DNA of 64,000 nt from Lysinibacillus mangiferihumi (GCF_003049665.1 NZ_PYWM01000012.1:62001-126000); one strand, 5' to 3'; positions 35,370 to 45,107 are shown, counted from the first letter of the stretch. The notes: generated by a model from the letters alone, not told the origin. Numbers and translations are program-made.

Positions 35370-36718
35370 TGAGAGAGTATACAGATTTACAACATAAAAA
35401 AGTCCTTGTTTTAGGCCTAGCTAAAAGTGGTGTTGCAGCAGCGGAGATTTTACATGAGCTTGGCGCCTTTGTGACAGTCAATGATTCTAAGCCGTTTGAT
35501 GAAAGCCCTGATGCACAAGGTCTATTGCAAAAAGGCATTACCGTTATTTGTGGTCGTCATCCCGAGGATTTACTTGATGAAGGCTTTGAAATAGTCGTTA
35601 AAAATCCAGGTATCCCGTATAGCAATAACATCGTAGCAGATGCGATAAAACGTGAAATTCCTGTATGGACAGAAATAGAGCTTGCTTATTTAATTAGTGA
35701 TGCACCATTTGTTGGTATTACTGGTTCTAATGGTAAAACGACAACGACGACATTAATATTCGAAATGCTGGAAAATGGTGCGAAGAAGCCATTAATCGCA
35801 GGTAATATTGGCACCGTAGCTTGTGGTGTAGCAAAAGAAGCACAAGAAGATAATGTCATTGTGACAGAGCTTTCATCATTCCAACTGATGGGTACTAAAA
35901 CATTTAAACCAAAAATTTCTATATTAACAAATCTTTATGATGCACACCTTGATTATCACGGTACGTTTGATAACTATGCTGAAGCAAAATTTGGCGTAAC
36001 ACGCAATCAAGATGAAACAGATTATTTCATTTTCAATGCGGATCAGCCGATTGTTGTGGGCTATGCTGCAAAATCCAATGCACAGAAAGTGCCGTTTTCT
36101 TCGAAAGGACGTACCGAGCAAGGGATTAGTGCCGATGATACAACAATCTATTGGCAAGGTGAACCGTTTATGGACAGAGCGAGTATTGCATTGCCAGGTA
36201 AACATAATTTAGAAAATATTTTAGCGGCAGTAGCAGCATGTATATTGATCGGCTGCGAAAAAGCTAAAATGGAAGAGGTTTTAGCTAAATTTGGAGGTGT
36301 CCGTCACCGTACCCAATTTGTCCGTGAGTGGAATGGTCGGAAAATTTATAATGATTCTAAAGCAACTAATTGCCTAGCAACGAAAAGTGCGCTAGATGCA
36401 TTCCAAGCACCCGTTATTTTGCTAGCGGGTGGTTTAGACCGTGGACATTCTTTTGAAGAGTTACGACCTTGCATGGGGCATGTCAAAGGTGTAGTAGCGT
36501 TCGGTGAAACGGGCTTACGCTTTGTAGAATTTGCTAAGTCTTGTGGTGTTTCACAAACGGTCATTGCTCAAAATGTAGAGGATGCAGTTCATTATGCCGC
36601 ACCAATGTCTGCAGAAGGAGATGTTATTTTATTATCACCTGCCTGTGCAAGTTGGGATCAATATGACAGCTTTGAAATCCGTGGGGATGTTTTTATTGAT
36701 GCTGTAATGAAGCTGTAA
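35369..36718 (+). CDS. murD: UDP-N-acetylmuramoylalanine--D-glutamate ligase
   Basis: MurD adds D-glutamate to UDP-MurNAc-L-Ala in the cytoplasm. It has 449 residues with an N-terminal Rossmann-like domain (VLVLGLAKSG, 12-21), the central ATPase with GITGSNGKTTT (117-126), and a C-terminal domain with NDSKATN and LLAGGLDRG. The start is the ATG coupled to mraY; the frame open further upstream lies within mraY. The C-terminus LSPACASWDQYDSFEIRG matches the family. Confidence 0.96.
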   Translation: MREYTDLQHKKVLVLGLAKSGVAAAEILHELGAFVTVNDSKPFDESPDAQGLLQKGITVICGRHPEDLLDEGFEIVVKNPGIPYSNNIVADAIKREIPVWTEIELAYLISDAPFVGITGSNGKTTTTTLIFEMLENGAKKPLIAGNIGTVACGVAKEAQEDNVIVTELSSFQLMGTKTFKPKISILTNLYDAHLDYHGTFDNYAEAKFGVTRNQDETDYFIFNADQPIVVGYAAKSNAQKVPFSSKGRTEQGISADDTTIYWQGEPFMDRASIALPGKHNLENILAAVAACILIGCEKAKMEEVLAKFGGVRHRTQFVREWNGRKIYNDSKATNCLATKSALDAFQAPVILLAGGLDRGHSFEELRPCMGHVKGVVAFGETGLRFVEFAKSCGVSQTVIAQNVEDAVHYAAPMSAEGDVILLSPACASWDQYDSFEIRGDVFIDAVMKL

Positions 36719-36758
36719 CGAGCCTGTAACTATTTTAGAATATACTTGACGTGGAAGG

Positions 36759-37838
36759 ATGGCATTACTGAGAGGGAAAGAAAGCTATTTATTGCTCGTC
36801 ACAACTTTGATGCTATCAGTAATCGGCATTATTTTCGTCTATTCTGCAGGTACCTATTGGAGTGCCGTTCATTATAGTGGAAAAATGCCGTTTTATATGA
36901 AACAAAGTTTGTATTTTGGGGTAGGCATTGTCGTGTTTTTCATCACGATTCGATTAGAAATCTTGAAAGAGCAATCCTTTTGGAAGATGGCTTATCTATT
37001 TTCGTTGGTTTTACTTGTCCTTGTTCTTATACCAGGGATTGGTCTTGAGCGAAATGGTTCACAAAGTTGGATTGGTGTTGGACCATTAACCATACAACCT
37101 GCTGAACTAACGAAAATTACCGTTCTTGTTTACATGAGTCATATATTGGCGCAACATAAAACCGGAACACCAGTAGTAAATTGGCGTCATGCCGTAATAG
37201 TAATAATACCGGTTGCACTGATTATGCTTCAGCCCGATTTTGGCTCTGTTTTTATACTCGTTGTCTCTGTTTTTTTACTGTTATTTGTGGCAGGTTATCC
37301 GTTAAAACTTTATGCAATGATTATGGTAGCGGGAATTGCTGGATTAGTAGGATTGATTGCAACAGCACCGTATCGACTTAAACGAATTGAAGCGTTTCTT
37401 GATCCATGGGCCGACCCTTTAGTCAGTGGATTCCAAGCTGTACAATCGTTAATGGCAATTGGTCCAGCAGGGATTTTTGGACATGGCTTTGGCCAAAGTA
37501 GACAAAAGTTCTTGTATTTACCTGAACCACAAAATGATTTTATTTATGCGATTATTTTAGAAGAAATCGGTTTAGTAGGTGGACTTGTTATTTTAGCGCT
37601 GTTTGTGTTGACAATATACGCTGGTTATAAATTTGCAGTACAGGCTAAATCAAGAACATCCTATTACGCCATTATTGGACTTGTGACAATGTTAACGGTG
37701 CAGGCATTTTTAAATATTGCAGTAGTTATCGGTTTGGTTCCTGTAACCGGTGTCACATTACCTTTTATTAGCTATGGTGGAACATCTTTAGTAACAATGT
37801 GGTTAATAATAGGTATTATTTATCAATTAGCGAAATAA
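36759..37838 (+). CDS. spoVE: SEDS-family glycosyltransferase (SpoVE/FtsW)
   Basis: This 359-residue SEDS protein has about ten helices and polymerises lipid II glycan strands. Signature parts are RNGSQSWIGVGPLTIQPAELTK, MLQPDFGSV, LPEPQNDFIYAIILEEIG and LPFISYGGTSL. Position after murD corresponds to spoVE in B. subtilis, but no FtsW was seen elsewhere in the window, so a vegetative FtsW role is possible. The start is doubtful: the ATG at 36759 touches its GGAAGG, and a TTG at 36792 is better spaced from GAGAGGG. murG and murB, normally next, are missing. Confidence 0.88.
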   Translation: MALLRGKESYLLLVTTLMLSVIGIIFVYSAGTYWSAVHYSGKMPFYMKQSLYFGVGIVVFFITIRLEILKEQSFWKMAYLFSLVLLVLVLIPGIGLERNGSQSWIGVGPLTIQPAELTKITVLVYMSHILAQHKTGTPVVNWRHAVIVIIPVALIMLQPDFGSVFILVVSVFLLLFVAGYPLKLYAMIMVAGIAGLVGLIATAPYRLKRIEAFLDPWADPLVSGFQAVQSLMAIGPAGIFGHGFGQSRQKFLYLPEPQNDFIYAIILEEIGLVGGLVILALFVLTIYAGYKFAVQAKSRTSYYAIIGLVTMLTVQAFLNIAVVIGLVPVTGVTLPFISYGGTSLVTMWLIIGIIYQLAK

Positions 37839-37859
37839 ATATAAAGGAGGAGTACTTTT

Positions 37860-38693
37860 ATGGAGAAAGTAATTGATATAGAAGATCGCATACCTACGCT
37901 AAAACTGCGACGAAAAAAGCGTACAAATCGTAAATTCATAGTCCTAATATTACTTTTCTTTTTGGTGCTAGCTGTACTCCTTTATTTTCAATCTCCTTAC
38001 AGTGATATTAAAAACATTACGGTGAACGGTGCTAAACTAGCTGACGAACAATATTACTTAAATGCTAGTACACTTGCACCAGGAAAGTCGATGTGGGGTT
38101 TTACGGTTAAAGATGTAGAACAGGCTATACTAAAGGACAAATGGGTACAAGAGGTACAAGTGAAGCGTAAATGGCTGAGAGGCGTAACGATTGATATTAA
38201 GGAATGGAAAAAAGTTGCGTATCTAGCGGGTGATGGAACCTATTATCCATTATTAGAGAATGGTAAAAAATTTGAGCAAGCTGGCGACAATATCCCGATT
38301 GATGCGCCCGTTTTTATTGGCATAACGGGGGAAAAAACAATTAACAAACTTGTAGAGCAATTAGCCCGTTTAAAACCTGAAGTTTTAGCCTTAATCTCAC
38401 AAGTCAATACTAACAGTAATGAGGCCAATCCTAATGCGGTCAAGCTTTATATGAATGACGGCTATGAAGTACGTGCAGTGATACCAACATTAGCTGAAAA
38501 GCTAAATTATTATCCATCCATTGTTGCGCAAATTGCAGATTTAGAAAAGGGAGTTATCGACATAGAAGTCGGCTCTTATTACCGTCCCTTTAATGATGAG
38601 TACAACAAAGTGAACATTGATATGGAGGACAACCCTGATGGAAAAGTGGCCAATCAGGAAGTGAATGAAGATGAACAACAAGAAACAGAATAG
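37860..38693 (+). CDS. divIB: cell division protein DivIB (FtsQ)
   Basis: This 277-residue bitopic protein has a basic cytoplasmic N-terminus (LRRKKRTNRK), one membrane helix (about 28-46), a POTRA domain (about 50-120: FQSPYSDIKNITVNGA, then EVQVKRKWLRGVTIDIKEWK) and a beta domain, then an acidic tail (EVNEDEQQETE). It regulates septal wall synthesis together with FtsL and DivIC. A strong AAAGGAGGAG precedes the ATG. Its last bases overlap the start of ylxW. Confidence 0.93.
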   Translation: MEKVIDIEDRIPTLKLRRKKRTNRKFIVLILLFFLVLAVLLYFQSPYSDIKNITVNGAKLADEQYYLNASTLAPGKSMWGFTVKDVEQAILKDKWVQEVQVKRKWLRGVTIDIKEWKKVAYLAGDGTYYPLLENGKKFEQAGDNIPIDAPVFIGITGEKTINKLVEQLARLKPEVLALISQVNTNSNEANPNAVKLYMNDGYEVRAVIPTLAEKLNYYPSIVAQIADLEKGVIDIEVGSYYRPFNDEYNKVNIDMEDNPDGKVANQEVNEDEQQETE

Positions 38694-39399
38694 CAAAGGG
38701 AATTTCTTTACGAGGAAACAATTTGAGCTGCTCATCGTTTGCATAACAACTGGGTTTATCATCGGCTATTCTTACAACCAAGCGAAGGACAATCGCCAAA
38801 CTAGCGCCATTAAATCAGAGCTATTTGAACAAGAAGATTCATATCGTGAGGAGCTCATTGAACAACAAGAGCGCAATAAAGAACTCACAGAAGAAGCCAA
38901 CATGTTACAAGAAAAGATTCGGCACTATGAAAAGAAATTTGCATCAAATGAAAAGGATTCTAAGAAATTAGTTCAAGAAGCAGAAGATTTACGCTTACTA
39001 TTAGGTGATTTAAATTCAGAAGGAAAGGGTATACGTATTACGCTTCAAGATGGTGATTACGATCCTAAATCTGCAAACCCTAATGATTATATCGTCCACG
39101 AAAGTCATGTTTTTAAGTTGCTAAATGAATTAAAAATTTCTGGAGCACAAGCGATTGCCATTAATGGACAACGGGTCATGGCGAATTCTTATATTAGATG
39201 TAATGGGCCTGTTATTACAATTGACGGCAAGCAACACCCAGCTCCATTTGTCATCGAGGCTATTGGGGATTCGGGGACACTCCGCGCTTCATTGAACTTA
39301 AGTGGTGGTGTAGTAGATCAGTTGTTAAATGACAACATTGTGGTGTCCTTAGAAGAAAATCAAAAGTTAATGATGCCTAATGTAAAAATAGAAAGTTAA
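38671..39399 (+). CDS. ylxW: DUF881 family protein (YlxW-like)
   Basis: This is a 242-residue membrane-anchored protein: N-terminal helix (about 18-35), coiled coil (about 45-105) and a DUF881 domain (about 105-240) with LNSEGKGIRITLQDGD, AQAIAINGQRV and APFVIEAIGDSGTL. The function is unknown; its position between divIB and sbp is conserved. The ATG at 38671 has AGGAAGTG at good spacing; an in-frame ATG two codons upstream is also possible. It overlaps the divIB 3' end by 23 bp. Confidence 0.88.
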   Translation: MNNKKQNSKGNFFTRKQFELLIVCITTGFIIGYSYNQAKDNRQTSAIKSELFEQEDSYREELIEQQERNKELTEEANMLQEKIRHYEKKFASNEKDSKKLVQEAEDLRLLLGDLNSEGKGIRITLQDGDYDPKSANPNDYIVHESHVFKLLNELKISGAQAIAINGQRVMANSYIRCNGPVITIDGKQHPAPFVIEAIGDSGTLRASLNLSGGVVDQLLNDNIVVSLEENQKLMMPNVKIES

Positions 39400-39549
39400 C
39401 TACTGCGAATCTATGTATGAACATAGGCTGAAAGTTATGTTAAGCCTCCTGTGGATGTCCTAGATCATTATTTGTATTTATGGAATGCAAAGTCTAAATT
39501 TGATGATATCAAGGAGTAATTGTTTGCGATGCGTCTAGGAGGGGCTATT

Positions 39550-40269
39550 TTGAAAAAAAATATGTACACCCGAATAACGATCGTGCTATTTATTATCGGT
39601 TTGATGATAGCGGTACAATACAATACCATTCAAAAACCAGCTGAGCGAGATACACGAGATATTTGGGCCATACGAGAGGAATTAGCAGAAGAAAAGAAAA
39701 GGCATTCCACATTATTAGCAGATATTCGCTCACTCAATGAGGTAGTGGGTCGCTATGAGCAATCTGAAAAAACTAATTTACAAGGTGTTTTAAATGAGAC
39801 AGTAAATCGTTTAAAACAACAGGCAGGTCTTACGGATATAACAGGTCCTGGGGTGATACTTCGAGTGGAGCCAGCCCCAGAATTAGTAGCAATGGGGTAT
39901 GAAATAAAAGAGATTTCTCCAGACTTACTTACCCAATTACTGAATGAATTATATAAATATAATGCTGCTAGTGTTGCAATTGATGGAAATCGTATTGTTC
40001 ATACCTCAGCCATTAGGGACATCAATGGGAAAACAACGGTGAACAGTGTAGCACTTTCTTCGCCACCATTCGAAATTTATGTTGGGACAACGACATTTAA
40101 GGCAGCTCAAAAAATGTATAATTCCATTCAAGCTTCCACATTTATCGATTCATTTTATTTAGATAATTTTAATTTAGTAATAGAGGAGCCGACTGAATTG
40201 GTAACCATACCGGCATACGATCAGCCGTTGACGAATGATTATTTAACAGAGGTCAAAAAAGGAGAATAA
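39550..40269 (+). CDS. ylxX: DUF881 family protein (YlxX-like)
   Basis: This is a second DUF881 protein (239 residues) and a paralogue of the preceding gene: N-terminal helix (about 6-22), coiled coil (about 35-85) and the DUF881 fold with ITGPGVILRVE, AASVAIDGNRI and PPFEIYVGTT. The start is a TTG at 39550 following AGGAGGGG. The 150-bp gap after ylxW contains no strong promoter. The function is unknown; the gene belongs to the divIB-ylxW-ylxX-sbp block conserved near ftsA. Confidence 0.87.
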   Translation: MKKNMYTRITIVLFIIGLMIAVQYNTIQKPAERDTRDIWAIREELAEEKKRHSTLLADIRSLNEVVGRYEQSEKTNLQGVLNETVNRLKQQAGLTDITGPGVILRVEPAPELVAMGYEIKEISPDLLTQLLNELYKYNAASVAIDGNRIVHTSAIRDINGKTTVNSVALSSPPFEIYVGTTTFKAAQKMYNSIQASTFIDSFYLDNFNLVIEEPTELVTIPAYDQPLTNDYLTEVKKGE

Positions 40270-40276
40270 ATAAACT

Positions 40277-40648
40277 ATGTGGCTACCATTTCTAGGTTTG
40301 GTGTTGGGACTAGCACTAGGCTTGTTAACAAATATCCAAATCCCCTCTATTTATGAAAATTATTTGTCTATAGCAGTGCTGGCTGCTTTAGACACGTTAT
40401 TTGGCGGTATACGAGCTCAATTACAGCATGTATATGACGATAAAGTATTTGTATCAGGTTTCTTTTTTAATATAGTTCTTGCGGCGGGATTGGCATTTTT
40501 AGGTGTGAATTTAGGTGTAGACTTATATTTAGCAGCCATTTTCGCTTTTGGAGTACGTTTGTTCCAAAATATAGCAATTATTAGGCGTATTTTACTAACT
40601 CGATTAGATGAAAAACGTCACAACAAGAAGAAAACTTCCATAGAATGA
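40277..40648 (+). CDS. sbp: small basic protein Sbp (DUF1290)
   Basis: This is a 123-residue membrane protein with about four helices and a basic C-terminus (RLDEKRHNKKKTS), matching the DUF1290/Sbp family. It sits directly upstream of ftsA in many Gram-positive bacteria; the function is unknown. AAAAGGAG precedes the ATG and the gap from ylxX is seven bases, so they are co-transcribed. Confidence 0.88.
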   Translation: MWLPFLGLVLGLALGLLTNIQIPSIYENYLSIAVLAALDTLFGGIRAQLQHVYDDKVFVSGFFFNIVLAAGLAFLGVNLGVDLYLAAIFAFGVRLFQNIAIIRRILLTRLDEKRHNKKKTSIE

Positions 40649-40674
40649 GAGAAAAATTGATCAAAATACTCGAT

Positions 40675-40703
40675 TTGCTTAGACATTATGCAAGATTTAC
40701 AAT
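40675..40703 (+). promoter_or_regulatory. SigA-type promoter for ftsA-ftsZ
   Basis: TTGCTT (40675-40680) and TACAAT (40698-40703) are separated by 17 bp, 40 bp before ftsA. This matches the separate ftsAZ promoters known in Bacillus. Confidence 0.5.
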
Positions 40704-40742
40704 AGAATGAAATTAAGAGTATTTTCAAGGAGGTGCAGCGAA

Positions 40743-42026
40743 TTGAATCAACAGGAATTGTATATATCACTTGATATAGGATCTTCCTCTATCAAAGTAT
40801 TAATAGGTGAAATGAGCGACGGACAATTACATGTAATTGGGGTCGGTAATGTAAAATCGAATGGTGTTCGAAAAGGTGCGATTGTTGATATTGATGCAAC
40901 AGTTCAGTCTATTCGAAAAGCAGTAGAACAAGCAGAGCGGATGACTGGTTATCAAATCGATGAAGTCGTTTTAGGCGTTCCAGCGAACCAGACGATGTTA
41001 CAACTAGTTAAAGGTGTTGTCGCTGTAAATAGTGAAAATAGAGAAATTACAGATGATGATTTAGACAGAGTGGTAGAATCTGCACAAGTCATGTCAATAC
41101 CTCCTGAACGTGAATTAGTCAACATCATTCCTAGACAGTTTATAGTAGATAATTTAGATGAAATTAAAGATCCACGAGGTATGATAGGTATTCGTCTCGA
41201 AATGGATGCGACAATGATTACGACCTCTAAAACGTTGTTACACAATGTACTTCGTTGCGTAGAGAAAGCAGGACTAAGCATTAGAGAAATCTATTTACAA
41301 CCACTTGCTGCTGGTTTTTTTGCATTAACGGAAGATGAGAAAAACCAAGGAACAGCATTTATTGAATTGGGTGGTGGCTCAACGACTATTGCAGTATTTG
41401 AAGAAGGGCTACTGACACATACTGGGGTTATTCCAGTAGGTGGTGATCATATTACAAAAGACATTTCAATTGTTTTAAAGACACCGACAGATCAAGCGGA
41501 GCAAATAAAACACCAATTTGGACATGCCTTTTACGATGATGCTTCAGACGATGAACTGTTTGAAGTGCCAGTTGTAGGTACAGATTCTAGGGACCAGTAC
41601 AGCCAACGCTATATTTCTGAAATTATTGGTGCAAGATTAGAAGAACTATTTGAACTAGTAATTGATGAGTTAGCACGTTTAGGCGTTCGCGATTTGCCAG
41701 GCGGTGTTGTTTTAACAGGTGGTGTTGCAAAGCTAGATGGTATTGCTCAATTAGCACGCCAAATACTGCAAACGCGTGTTAGAATATATACTCCAGATTA
41801 TATTGGCGTTAGAGAGCCTTCATTTACGACGGCAGTTGGACTGATTCGTTACGCCTATTTAGAAGATGATTTTTACGGAAAAGGTACGAATACGCAGCCT
41901 ATTGAATATGCGGTTGTCGGTGCACAAGCGCCTGCATCTAAAAAGCAAGAATATGCTGCACCTTCAGAATCAAAAGGAAGCGTAATCGGTAGAGCAAAAA
42001 AATTATTTGATAAATTTTTTGATTAA
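40743..42026 (+). CDS. ftsA: cell division protein FtsA
   Basis: This 427-residue actin-like ATPase tethers FtsZ to the membrane. Nucleotide-binding motifs are YISLDIGSSSIKVLIGE (about 6-22), GTAFIELGGGSTTIAVFEEG, and GGVVLTGGVAKLDGI. The C-terminus GSVIGRAKKLFDKFFD is the expected membrane-targeting amphipathic helix. The start is a TTG at 40743 with AAGGAGGTG seven bases upstream; the longer frame to 40707 would cover this site and is rejected. Confidence 0.96.
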   Translation: MNQQELYISLDIGSSSIKVLIGEMSDGQLHVIGVGNVKSNGVRKGAIVDIDATVQSIRKAVEQAERMTGYQIDEVVLGVPANQTMLQLVKGVVAVNSENREITDDDLDRVVESAQVMSIPPERELVNIIPRQFIVDNLDEIKDPRGMIGIRLEMDATMITTSKTLLHNVLRCVEKAGLSIREIYLQPLAAGFFALTEDEKNQGTAFIELGGGSTTIAVFEEGLLTHTGVIPVGGDHITKDISIVLKTPTDQAEQIKHQFGHAFYDDASDDELFEVPVVGTDSRDQYSQRYISEIIGARLEELFELVIDELARLGVRDLPGGVVLTGGVAKLDGIAQLARQILQTRVRIYTPDYIGVREPSFTTAVGLIRYAYLEDDFYGKGTNTQPIEYAVVGAQAPASKKQEYAAPSESKGSVIGRAKKLFDKFFD

Positions 42027-42079
42027 CTTGAATGCGTAATGAATGATACAGAGTCGAGTTACCGTGGGAGGAAAAAAGA

Positions 42080-43237
42080 ATGTTAGAATTTGATACAAGT
42101 GTCGATCAACTTGCAGTTATAAAAGTCATTGGTGTGGGTGGTGGCGGTAACAACGCTGTTAACCGAATGATAGAGCATGGTGTACAAGGCGTTGATTTTA
42201 TCGCTGTGAACACTGATGCACAGGCTTTAAATTTATCGAAAGCTGAAATTAAGCTACAAATCGGTACAAAGCTTACACGTGGTTTAGGAGCAGGAGCTAA
42301 TCCAGAAGTAGGGAAGAAAGCGGCAGAAGAAAGCCGTGAACAATTAGAAGAAGTATTACGCGGAGCGGATATGGTATTCGTTACAGCCGGAATGGGCGGT
42401 GGCACAGGTACTGGTGCTGCACCAGTTATCGCACAAATTGCCCGCGATTTAGGAGCTCTAACAGTAGGTGTCGTAACACGACCGTTTACTTTTGAAGGAC
42501 GCAAACGACAAACACAGGCAATCGGTGGTATCGGAGGCATGAAAGAAGCCGTAGATACTTTGATCGTCATTCCGAACGACAAGCTCTTACAAATTGTCGA
42601 TAAATCGACTCCGATGCTGGAAGCTTTCCGTGAAGCGGATAACGTTTTACGTCAAGGTGTACAAGGTATTTCGGATTTAATTGCAACACCAGGTCTTATC
42701 AACCTAGACTTTGCGGACGTAAAAACAATTATGTCTAACAAAGGCTCTGCGTTAATGGGTATTGGTATTGCGACAGGTGAAAATCGTGCCGCAGAAGCTG
42801 CTAAAAAAGCAATTTCAAGTCCATTACTGGAATCATCTATTGATGGCGCTAAAGGTGTACTGATGAACATTACAGGTGGTTCTAACCTTAGCTTATTTGA
42901 AGTACAAGAAGCTGCAGATATTGTGGCATCGGCTTCAGATGAAGAAGTGAATATGATTTTCGGTTCGGTTATTAATGAAAATTTAAAAGATGAAATCATT
43001 GTTACGGTGATTGCAACAGGCTTCTCAGAAGAGGCATTACAACACCACCGAGGAAATGCGCGTCCGAGTATTAATAATAATCGACAAGCTGCTCCACAAC
43101 AACAAGCACCTATTCGTGAGCAACGTCAAGAAGTACATGTACAACAAGAACAACCGCGTCAAAATCATCAAAATTATGCACAAGATGATATGTTAGAAGT
43201 ACCTGCATTTTTACGTAACCGTAAAAATCGTGGATAA
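42080..43237 (+). CDS. ftsZ: cell division protein FtsZ
   Basis: This 385-residue tubulin-like GTPase forms the Z ring. The N-terminal [13 protein letters not shown], the GGGTGTG loop (106-112) and the synergy-loop region [14 protein letters not shown] are intact. A Gln-rich linker (about 325-370) leads to the C-terminal peptide [17 protein letters not shown], which binds FtsA and SepF. The ATG has GGGAGGAA upstream. It ends in a strong terminator followed by a 49-bp palindrome. Confidence 0.98.
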   Translation: MLEFDTSVDQLAVIKVIGVGGGGNNAVNRMIEHGVQGVDFIAVNTDAQALNLSKAEIKLQIGTKLTRGLGAGANPEVGKKAAEESREQLEEVLRGADMVFVTAGMGGGTGTGAAPVIAQIARDLGALTVGVVTRPFTFEGRKRQTQAIGGIGGMKEAVDTLIVIPNDKLLQIVDKSTPMLEAFREADNVLRQGVQGISDLIATPGLINLDFADVKTIMSNKGSALMGIGIATGENRAAEAAKKAISSPLLESSIDGAKGVLMNITGGSNLSLFEVQEAADIVASASDEEVNMIFGSVINENLKDEIIVTVIATGFSEEALQHHRGNARPSINNNRQAAPQQQAPIREQRQEVHVQQEQPRQNHQNYAQDDMLEVPAFLRNRKNRG

Positions 43238-43242
43238 TCAAC

Positions 43243-43278
43243 ACTCGTATTTTACATCATGTAAAATACGAGTTTTTT
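43243..43278 (+). terminator. intrinsic terminator after ftsZ
   Basis: ACTCGTATTTTACAT and ATGTAAAATACGAGT form a perfect inverted repeat with a single central base, followed by six Ts. Confidence 0.92.
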
Positions 43279-43327
43279 AAGTGCCAGGCACGCAAACAAT
43301 TCTGAATTGTTTGCGTGCCTGGCACTT
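43279..43327. repeat. 49-bp palindrome with GTGCCAGGCAC ends
   Basis: AAGTGCCAGGCACGCAAAC at the left is exactly mirrored at the right around a single central T (24-bp arms), followed by a T-run. Partial copies occur at 9929-9960 and 18522-18549, so this is a dispersed repeat family and not only a second terminator. Confidence 0.8.
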
Positions 43328-43349
43328 TTTGTGTAAGGAAACGATGTTT

Positions 43350-43417
43350 TTTGTCAAAACATTTTTAGGAAATCATGCGATTGTTTGACAATATTTGTAG
43401 CGTTGGCATGCTAACTT
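43350..43417 (+). promoter_or_regulatory. Spo0A-controlled spoIIG promoter region
   Basis: TTTGTCAAA at 43350-43358 is a perfect Spo0A box. A second, in reverse orientation (TTTGACAAT, 43384-43392, 8 of 9), overlaps a perfect -35 TTGACA at 43385-43390. No -10 is seen at 17 bp; the best candidate (TAACTT, 43412-43417) is 21 bp away. This recalls the unusually long spacer of the B. subtilis spoIIG promoter. Confidence 0.6.
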
Positions 43418-43438
43418 TGTAAGTAGGAGGCGGCTGTT

Positions 43439-44272
43439 ATGTATGGAGAATGGCTGGTGCTCATTAATACGCTTTATAATCTAGCAATACTGACGTTTAC
43501 AGCAAAAGTTACAGGCGTTTTTGTAAAGAATACGAGATTATTAATGAGTTCAATAATTAGTAGTTTAATAGCTGTAATTGGTGGTCAAACGCTGCTTACG
43601 ATTGTGCTAAGTTTCATTGTACTAATCGGTCTAGCCTTTCGCTTTAAGCTTCGAAGCTTTCAAAAGCAAGGGCCGATTGTCCTGACAGCTACCATTGTTA
43701 TCGGCGGACTGTTAACAGCATTACAACCGTATTTAAAGAATCTTTCTGTCATGCATTTTATTGTACTTTGCTTATTGCTCGCAGTTGGTAATTTAATCAT
43801 TTTTTATAAGCAATGGGGCTTTGTTAAGCTAGAGCGAGTAAGTGGACAGTTTGTATTTCAAACAACCTTGAAGGTTTTTGACAAAGAAATTCCACTTTCG
43901 GCATTTGTAGATACAGGCAATCAATGTATTGAGCCACTGTCGGGAAAACCTGTTCATTTTGTTTCATATGCAGCGCTACGGCCTTATTTACCAGCGACAA
44001 TTCGTGAAGCATTAATGCAATGGCAAGAAACAGATCCTTACGATGTATCAATGTTTTCAGTAGATTATCAGCGTCTTATTCGATTTATTCATGTTAATAC
44101 TGTACAGCAACAAACAGTAGTTTTAGGTTTTCGCTTTGATGAATGGCATATAAAAGGGGAGTCATCACAAGTGAAAACAAATGAATATATCGTGTTAACG
44201 AAAAAAGCTAAAAATTTTCCACATAGCACAGCAGCAATTTTACATTTTTCAGCGCTTTCAAATAACTCATAG
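43439..44272 (+). CDS. spoIIGA: SpoIIGA, pro-SigE-processing aspartic protease
   Basis: This 277-residue protein has five hydrophobic helices in the N-terminal half and a C-terminal protease domain with the catalytic motif D158-TGN ([18 protein letters not shown]). In the mother cell it cleaves the SigE pro-sequence after a signal from the forespore (SpoIIR). The ATG follows TAGGAGG. It directly precedes sigE with 13 bp between them; both are probably under the Spo0A-controlled promoter upstream. Confidence 0.94.
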   Translation: MYGEWLVLINTLYNLAILTFTAKVTGVFVKNTRLLMSSIISSLIAVIGGQTLLTIVLSFIVLIGLAFRFKLRSFQKQGPIVLTATIVIGGLLTALQPYLKNLSVMHFIVLCLLLAVGNLIIFYKQWGFVKLERVSGQFVFQTTLKVFDKEIPLSAFVDTGNQCIEPLSGKPVHFVSYAALRPYLPATIREALMQWQETDPYDVSMFSVDYQRLIRFIHVNTVQQQTVVLGFRFDEWHIKGESSQVKTNEYIVLTKKAKNFPHSTAAILHFSALSNNS

Positions 44273-44285
44273 AGGGGGAGAACTA

Positions 44286-44993
44286 TTGCTTCTTAGGCTA
44301 CTTGCTAGCTTGAAAAAATTATGGGGTAAGTTTCGGAGTCGTGAAACGTACTATATAGGGGGAAATGATTCATTGCCAGTGCCACTAAGTCGAGAAGAAG
44401 AAGTCACAGTCATTGCATCCTTTATGAACGGAGATTTACGAGCTAGAGATACACTTATTGAACGTAATTTACGTCTTGTTGTTTATATTGCTAGACGTTT
44501 TGATAATACGGGTACGCCGATTGAAGATTTAATTAGTATTGGTTCAATTGGCTTAATAAAAGCGATTGAAACGTTCAATACAGATAAAAATATTAAACTT
44601 GCAACGTACGCATCACGTTGTATTGAAAATGAAATTTTGATGCATTTACGTAAAACGAGTCGCATGAAGGGTGAAGTTTCACTAGATGAGCCACTAAATT
44701 CTGATGCTGACGGAAATGAATTACTATTGTCTGATATTTTAGGCACAGAGGAACATATTATTTTAGATAATGTTGAAAAGAAAATTGAACGTCAGCATAT
44801 GTTCCATGCCATTAATTTATTAGGTGCACGTGAAAGATATATTATGGAATGTCGTTTCGGTTTAAACGGGAAAATAGAAATGACACAAAAAGAAGTAGCC
44901 GATCATTTAGGTATTTCGCAATCATATATTTCTAGGCTAGAAAAGAAAATTATTCAAGATTTACGAGAAAATTTAAATCAGCCAATATCTTAG
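44286..44993 (+). CDS. sigE: RNA polymerase sporulation sigma factor SigE
   Basis: This 235-residue sigma-70-type factor controls early mother-cell genes. The N-terminal [22 protein letters not shown] is the membrane-associated pro-sequence removed by SpoIIGA. Region 2 ([27 protein letters not shown]) and region 4 ([15 protein letters not shown]) are clear. The start is a TTG at 44286 with GGGGGAG five bases upstream. It forms an operon with spoIIGA. Confidence 0.96.
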   Translation: MLLRLLASLKKLWGKFRSRETYYIGGNDSLPVPLSREEEVTVIASFMNGDLRARDTLIERNLRLVVYIARRFDNTGTPIEDLISIGSIGLIKAIETFNTDKNIKLATYASRCIENEILMHLRKTSRMKGEVSLDEPLNSDADGNELLLSDILGTEEHIILDNVEKKIERQHMFHAINLLGARERYIMECRFGLNGKIEMTQKEVADHLGISQSYISRLEKKIIQDLRENLNQPIS

Positions 44994-45035
44994 ATAGGGA
45001 AATTTATCCTACCTAAAATTGGTCGCGCTTTTTCT

Positions 45036-45064
45036 GCATATTCTCGATTCTGTCGGACAAACTG
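45036..45064 (+). promoter_or_regulatory. SigF/SigG-type promoter for sigG
   Basis: GCATA (45036-45040) and GGACAAACTG (45055-45064) match the forespore consensus; the -10 fits GGnnAnAnTR completely. The spacer is 14 bp, one short of the usual value. SigF control of sigG is known in B. subtilis. Confidence 0.6.
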
Positions 45065-45107
45065 ATGTAACGGTTTAGTCAGAGAATAACATCCGGAGGA
45101 ATCGAAT

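Noticed and set aside
37860..38693. Frameshift or truncation in the division genes
   Set aside because: All division genes have expected lengths and intact motifs; the overlaps are normal translational coupling.
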